Under the pieces are notes generated by a model, which saw only the letters and a program-made list of their open reading frames with translations, was not told the origin of the DNA and ran no database searches. The position numbers and the translations under genes were made by a program. A DNA stretch of 64,000 nt, from NCBI RefSeq assembly GCF_018327705.1, contig NZ_BNEM01000001.1, positions 372,001-436,000 on the forward strand, given 5' to 3'. The stretch comes from Catellatospora sp. TT07R-123. GTDB taxonomy: Bacteria; Actinomycetota; Actinomycetes; Mycobacteriales; Micromonosporaceae. Below are positions 60,056-64,000 of this stretch, piece by piece (positions within the stretch are counted from its first letter, which is position 1; every line of letters starts with the position of its first letter).

Positions 60056-60978
60056 CGCAGTCCCTTCCGCTGGGCGATCTTGAGGAATCCGAACGACAGC
60101 GCGAACGTCGCGACCGCGAGCACGACGGAGAACGCCGCGGCCAGGTTGAAGTTCGGGATCGAGGAGGTCGAGAAGACGGTGAGGTTCGGGGTGTAGGTGC
60201 TGGAGACCGCGGCGCTGAAACTGCGGAACACCTGCGGCTCGGCCAGCAGTTGCAGGGTGCCGATGATGGAGAACACCGTGGTCATGACCAGTGCCGGCGT
60301 CACCAGCGGAATCTTGATCGACAGGGCGATCCGCAGGGCTCCGGCACCGTCCAGCCGGGCCGCTTCGAAGATCTCCGGCGGAATGGACTGGAGGTACGAG
60401 TAGATGATGATCATGTTGTAGCCCGCGTAGACCCAGGTCACGACGTTGGCCATCGACCACAGCACCAGGTCGGCCGAGAGCAGGTCGACGTGCGCCGTCA
60501 CCGCGGTGAACGGCGACAGGTTCGGCGAGTAGAGGAAGCCCCACATGATCGCCGCGACCACCCCCGGCACCGCGTACGGCGTGAAGAACGCCAGCCGGAA
60601 GAAGCGCCCGCCCCGCACCAGACCCGAGTCGAGCACCAGTGCCACCAGCAGGGCCAGGCCGAGCATGATCGGCACCTGGATCAGGCCGAACCCCAGGACG
60701 CGCCCGATCGACCGCCAGAACGGCACGTCCGCGAAGACCCGGCCGTACTGCGCCAGTCCCCCGAACACCTCCCGGGCCGGCCCGAACGTCCCTTCGCGCT
60801 GCACCACGTAGAGCGACTGGACCACGGCGTAGCAGATCGGGACGATGAAGAAGGCGAGGAACAGCACCGCGAAGGGCAGCACGAAGACCGCGATGGCACG
60901 GGCGTGCGGGGTGCGCGTCCCTCGGCGTCGGCCGGCCCGGCCCGCCACCGCGGGCGCGGCCACATCTGTCACGGTCAT
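60052..60978 (-). CDS. sugar ABC transporter permease (MalF type)
   Basis: 308 residues, start ATG overlapping the stop of the beta-galactosidase gene (ATGA). Six or seven helices; EAA loop EIFEAARLDGAGALRIALSIKIPLV. The open frame continues upstream for 880 codons but only as a shadow of the GH42 gene. Confidence 0.92.
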   Translation of the reverse strand: MTVTDVAAPAVAGRAGRRRGTRTPHARAIAVFVLPFAVLFLAFFIVPICYAVVQSLYVVQREGTFGPAREVFGGLAQYGRVFADVPFWRSIGRVLGFGLIQVPIMLGLALLVALVLDSGLVRGGRFFRLAFFTPYAVPGVVAAIMWGFLYSPNLSPFTAVTAHVDLLSADLVLWSMANVVTWVYAGYNMIIIYSYLQSIPPEIFEAARLDGAGALRIALSIKIPLVTPALVMTTVFSIIGTLQLLAEPQVFRSFSAAVSSTYTPNLTVFSTSSIPNFNLAAAFSVVLAVATFALSFGFLKIAQRKGLR

Positions 60979-62996
60979 GGCGACTCCTCCCGAACCACTC
61001 GGACCTCGCCGGGGGGCACCGGCACCACACCTGCCACGGTCTCGCCGCGGACCAGTTCCACGCCGGTCGCGGGGTGGCGCACCTCGGCCGAGCCGTGGTT
61101 GACGATGAACAGGTAGCTGCGCCGGCCGTCGCCGCGCCGCACCACCTCCACCGAGCCGTCGCCCTCGGGGCCGAGCGGCTGGACGCCGGCCGCGCCGACG
61201 ACCTCCCGGACGACCTCGCGCAGACCTGCGGGCTCCAGTTCGGTGGCCACATACCAGGCGGTTCCGGCGCCGTACGCGTTGCGGGTGACGGCCGGCACGC
61301 CGGGCAGCGGCCCGTCGGTGTAGCAGGCCCGCGCTTCGGCCGTCGTCAGGCGCAGCCGCTCGGTCCACAGCCCGCCGCTGCCGCCGCTGTCGAGCCCGAC
61401 GCGCACGCCGGGTGGCAGCGGGACGAACTCCTCGCCGACGATGCCGAGCAGCTCGCGGAAGGCGCCGGGGTATCCCCCGAGATGGATCCGGTCGTTCTCG
61501 TCGACGATCCCGCTGTAGAACGTGACGAGCACGTGACCGCCGGCCGCCACGTACGCCGAGATCGCCGCCGCCTCGTGTTCGGACACCAGGTGCAGGCACG
61601 GCACGATGACCAGGCGGTAGCGGCCGAGGTCGGTCTGCGGGGACACGACGTCGGCGGTCACGCCGAGCTCCCGCAGCGCGCGGTAGGCCCGGTGCACCTG
61701 GTCCAGATAGCCGACGGCCTGCGACGGCCGGGCCTCCCCCTCGCTCGCCCACCACGACTGCCAGCTGAACAGCATGGCCACGTCCGTCTGCACCGTCGTC
61801 CCGGCGACCTCGTCGAGGCGGTCCAGGGTCTGCGACAGGCGCAGGACCTCGCGCCAGCTCTCGGTGTCGGTGCCGGCGTGCGGCACCAGCGCCGAGTGGA
61901 ACTTCTCCGCGCCCTGCGCCGAGGCCCGCCACTGGAAGAAGCAGACGGCGTCGGCTCCCCTGGCGACATGGGTCAGCGAGTTGCGGATCATCTCCCCCGG
62001 CCCCTTGGCCAGGTTGTACGGCTGCCAGCTGACCGCCCCGACCGACTGCTCCATGAGCATCCACGGCTGCCCGCCGGCCAGGCCCCGGGTCAGGTCGGCC
62101 GCGAAGGCCAGCTCCGCGGTGGCGTCGCCGAGGCGGTGATCGAGGTAGTGGTCGTTGGCGACGAGGTCGACCTCGGGCGCCCAGGTCCAGTAGTCCAGGT
62201 TGCGAATATGGGCCGTGACCATGAAGTTCGTCGTGATCGGCGCGTCGGTGTGCCGGCGCACGACCGCCACCTCGTCGAGGTAGTAGCCGAGCAGCTCGTC
62301 GGAGCTGAACCGGTGGAAGTCCAGCAGCTGAGCGGGGTTGCGGGCCGACAGCGCCTGGCGGGGCGGCTGCACCTCGGACCAGTCGTCGTAGCGCTGGCTC
62401 CAGAACGACGTCCCCCAGCTGTCGTTCAGCCCTTCGACGGTGCCGTAGCGCTTGTGCAGCCAGCGCCGGAACGCCTCGGCGGACTGCTCGTCGTAGCAGT
62501 GCGCGTTGTGGCAGCCCAGCTCGTTGGAGACGTGCCAGAGCGCGACCGCGGGGTGGCGGCCGTACCGCTGCGCGACGCGCTCCACCAGGGCCAGCGCTCT
62601 GCTGCGGAACACCGGCGAACTGGGGCACCAGGCCTGGCGGCCGCCCGGGTACCGGGTGGTGCCGTCCTGCGCCATCGGCAGGATCTCCGGGTGCCGGGTC
62701 GACAGCCACGGCGGCGGGGACGACGTGCCCGTTCCCAGATTGATTTTGATCTTGTTTTCGTGGAGCAGGTCCACGATCTGGTCGAGACCGGCGAAGTCGT
62801 ACTCGTCCGGCCGGGGCTCCAGGTGGGCCCAGCCGAAGATGTTGACCGCCACCAGGTCGACGCCCGCCTGGCGCATGAGGCGCATGTCCTCGCGCCAGAC
62901 CTCGGGTGCCCATTGTTCGGGGTTGTAGTCGCACCCCAGGGCGATGCCGGAGACCGGCATCGGCGAGAAGACGCCCTGACCACGCTGTGCGGTCAT
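60975..62996 (-). CDS. GH42 beta-galactosidase
   Basis: 673 residues from the ATG at 62996 (AAGGAGG upstream). GH42 TIM barrel: GCDYNPEQW near the start, acid/base Glu159 in WHVSNELGCHN and nucleophile Glu316 in WMLMEQSVG, followed by the trimerisation and C-terminal beta domains. No signal peptide, so it splits imported galactosides inside the cell. First gene of the operon with two permeases, binding protein and glpD. Two palindromes in front of it bind, most likely, the divergent LacI regulator. Confidence 0.95.
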   Translation of the reverse strand: MTAQRGQGVFSPMPVSGIALGCDYNPEQWAPEVWREDMRLMRQAGVDLVAVNIFGWAHLEPRPDEYDFAGLDQIVDLLHENKIKINLGTGTSSPPPWLSTRHPEILPMAQDGTTRYPGGRQAWCPSSPVFRSRALALVERVAQRYGRHPAVALWHVSNELGCHNAHCYDEQSAEAFRRWLHKRYGTVEGLNDSWGTSFWSQRYDDWSEVQPPRQALSARNPAQLLDFHRFSSDELLGYYLDEVAVVRRHTDAPITTNFMVTAHIRNLDYWTWAPEVDLVANDHYLDHRLGDATAELAFAADLTRGLAGGQPWMLMEQSVGAVSWQPYNLAKGPGEMIRNSLTHVARGADAVCFFQWRASAQGAEKFHSALVPHAGTDTESWREVLRLSQTLDRLDEVAGTTVQTDVAMLFSWQSWWASEGEARPSQAVGYLDQVHRAYRALRELGVTADVVSPQTDLGRYRLVIVPCLHLVSEHEAAAISAYVAAGGHVLVTFYSGIVDENDRIHLGGYPGAFRELLGIVGEEFVPLPPGVRVGLDSGGSGGLWTERLRLTTAEARACYTDGPLPGVPAVTRNAYGAGTAWYVATELEPAGLREVVREVVGAAGVQPLGPEGDGSVEVVRRGDGRRSYLFIVNHGSAEVRHPATGVELVRGETVAGVVPVPPGEVRVVREESP

Positions 62997-63021
62997 CTCC
63001 CGTCCCCTCCTTCGAGTAGCA

Positions 63022-63039
63022 TGTGTGCACGTGTACACA
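63022..63039. promoter_or_regulatory. LacI-type operator A (imperfect 18-bp palindrome)
   Basis: TGTGTGCACGTGTACACA, one mismatch from perfect symmetry, 26 bases upstream of the GH42 start, probably downstream of its promoter. Confidence 0.8.
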
Positions 63040-63067
63040 CGGCGCCTGGAGGTATCTCGGCCAGGCG

Positions 63068-63085
63068 TGTGTGCACGTGCACACA
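63068..63085. promoter_or_regulatory. LacI-type operator B (perfect 18-bp palindrome)
   Basis: TGTGTGCACGTGCACACA, 46 bases from operator A centre to centre (more than four helical turns) and 51 bases before the LacI-family gene. Suits repression of both divergent promoters. Confidence 0.82.
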
Positions 63086-63135
63086 TTAGGGTCGGCGCCT
63101 ACGGCGGTCAAGAGCGGAAAAGTTAGAGTAGCGAC

Positions 63136-64000
63136 GTGCAGGACCAGGGCAGCCCTTCGAAGCGGGCCACGGCGCATGACATCGCGACCGCCGCGGGCGT
63201 CTCCCGGGGGACGGTCAGCCGCGCCCTCAACGGCGGCTACGTCTCCGCGGCCGCCCGCGCCGCCATCGCGGCCGCCATCGCCGACCTCGGATACGCACCC
63301 AACACCGCCGCGCGCAGCCTCGTCATGCAGCGCTCGCAGGCCGTGGGCTTCCTCGTGCTCGAACCACACACCCTGCTGCTGGAGGACCCGAACATCGGCG
63401 CGATCATGCTCGGCGCCAACGCGGTGCTGTCCGCCGCCGACTACCAGATGGTCAACCTCGTCGTCGACTCGGCCAAGGACACCGAGCGGATCACCAAGTA
63501 CCTCGGCGGACGGTTCGTCGACGGTGCCATCATCGTGTCGGCCCGAGCCGACGACCCCATCACCCGCGTCGTGGCGGAGCTGGCGCTGCCGGCCACCTTC
63601 GTCGGCCACCCGCCGAACCTCCAGCAGGGCGTCCCGTTCGTCGGGATCGACAACGTCGGCTCCGCGCGGGCGATCACCGAACGCCTCGTCGCCACCGGCC
63701 GGCAGCGGATCGGCATGATCGCCGCCGCCGTGGACCGCGACTCCGGCACCGATCGACTGACCGGCTTCCAGCAGGCACTGGCCGACCGCTTCGATCCGCG
63801 GCTGGTGGCGCAGGTCCCGTTCTACGACTACACCTCCGGCATGGAGGGCATGCGGACTCTGCTCGAACGCGACCCCCGCATCGACGGCGTCTTCGCCGCC
63901 TCGGACGTGGTCGCCGCAGGTGCGCTGCAGGTGCTGCGCGAGGCGGGCCGAGCGGTGCCGGCCGACGTCGGCGTCGTCGGCTTCGACGACAGCCCGTGGG
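63136..64000 (+). CDS. LacI-family regulator, 3' end outside window
   Basis: 288 residues visible from GTG 63136. HTH ATAHDIATAAGVSRGTVSRALNGGYVS, hinge GYAPNTAARSL, then the periplasmic-binding-like domain up to DVGVVGFDDSPW, where the window ends. About 50 residues should be missing. Divergent from the GH42 operon with two operators between, so it is its likely repressor with a galactoside as inducer. Confidence 0.92.
   Translation, partial: MQDQGSPSKRATAHDIATAAGVSRGTVSRALNGGYVSAAARAAIAAAIADLGYAPNTAARSLVMQRSQAVGFLVLEPHTLLLEDPNIGAIMLGANAVLSAADYQMVNLVVDSAKDTERITKYLGGRFVDGAIIVSARADDPITRVVAELALPATFVGHPPNLQQGVPFVGIDNVGSARAITERLVATGRQRIGMIAAAVDRDSGTDRLTGFQQALADRFDPRLVAQVPFYDYTSGMEGMRTLLERDPRIDGVFAASDVVAAGALQVLREAGRAVPADVGVVGFDDSPW

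Noticed and set aside
60052..63609. A single 1185-residue frame joining the MalF permease to upstream sequence
   Set aside because: The upstream 880 codons lie over the GH42 gene in another frame; the permease start is set by the ATGA overlap at 60978.

Overview
The window is about 64 kb of very GC-rich DNA (third codon positions almost all G or C, frequent GTG/TTG starts, many 1-4 base start/stop overlaps). The gene families present (DUF5685, CBM2-tailed cellulase and pectate lyase, carbohydrate ABC transporters with LacI regulators, a ROK regulator next to an M81 peptidase, large secreted enzymes) point to a soil or plant-associated actinomycete. Micromonosporaceae is my best guess, but it is an inference. 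I saw no tRNA, rRNA, CRISPR array, transposase or phage gene.

Layout. 1-2.8 kb: end of a Cys-rich DUF5685 protein, a DUF998 membrane protein and two small uncharacterised proteins. 2.9-9.4 kb (minus strand): a metal island with CsoR, a CopZ-like chaperone, a secreted His-rich protein and a CopA ATPase, then an HMA-tailed protein of unknown function, a shrunken HMA gene, a CDF-type transporter and a CmtR-like ArsR sensor. 9.4-16.9 kb: TSUP permease, Na+/H+-type antiporter, GT39-type glycosyltransferase, ChrB split into two genes, and a WYL regulator with a kinase-like gene. 17.0-20.7 kb: secreted M4 metalloprotease and a membrane diguanylate cyclase. 21.9-29.8 kb: a LacI-controlled sugar locus (FAD oxidoreductase, ABC transporter, CE7 esterase) with a divergent Tat-secreted beta-propeller protein; two near-identical palindromes sit in the shared promoter region.

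29.8-34.7 kb: a nitrilase gene that runs into a decapitated I36-inhibitor gene, a DUF385 protein, MerR/old yellow enzyme, and an Ig-repeat surface protein. 34.8-39.6 kb: an M23 peptidase and the most striking gene of the window. That gene encodes one polypeptide with ECF sigma factor domains, a zinc anti-sigma motif, a membrane segment and an extracellular PL9-like pectate-lyase beta-helix, in which residues I recall as catalytic appear to be replaced. Directly upstream on the same strand lies a secreted pectate lyase with CBM2. I read this as a possible one-protein transmembrane sensor/transcription factor for pectin.

40-48.8 kb: cupin, TetR and a ruined FAD monooxygenase, an accessory LspA, DyP peroxidase, CutC, ROK regulator, M81 peptidase and a small papain-like candidate. 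49-55 kb: secreted metallophosphoesterase with carbohydrate-binding modules, MFS transporter with beta-propeller partner, GH6 cellulase with CBM2, acetyltransferase, rhomboid-like protein. 56-64 kb: GH42 beta-galactosidase, ABC transporter and GlpD in one minus-strand operon, facing a LacI regulator (cut by the window end) across two 18-bp palindromes.

Together the genes describe a plant-polymer scavenger that secretes hydrolases, imports oligosaccharides under local LacI control, and carries a compact copper and soft-metal defence cluster.
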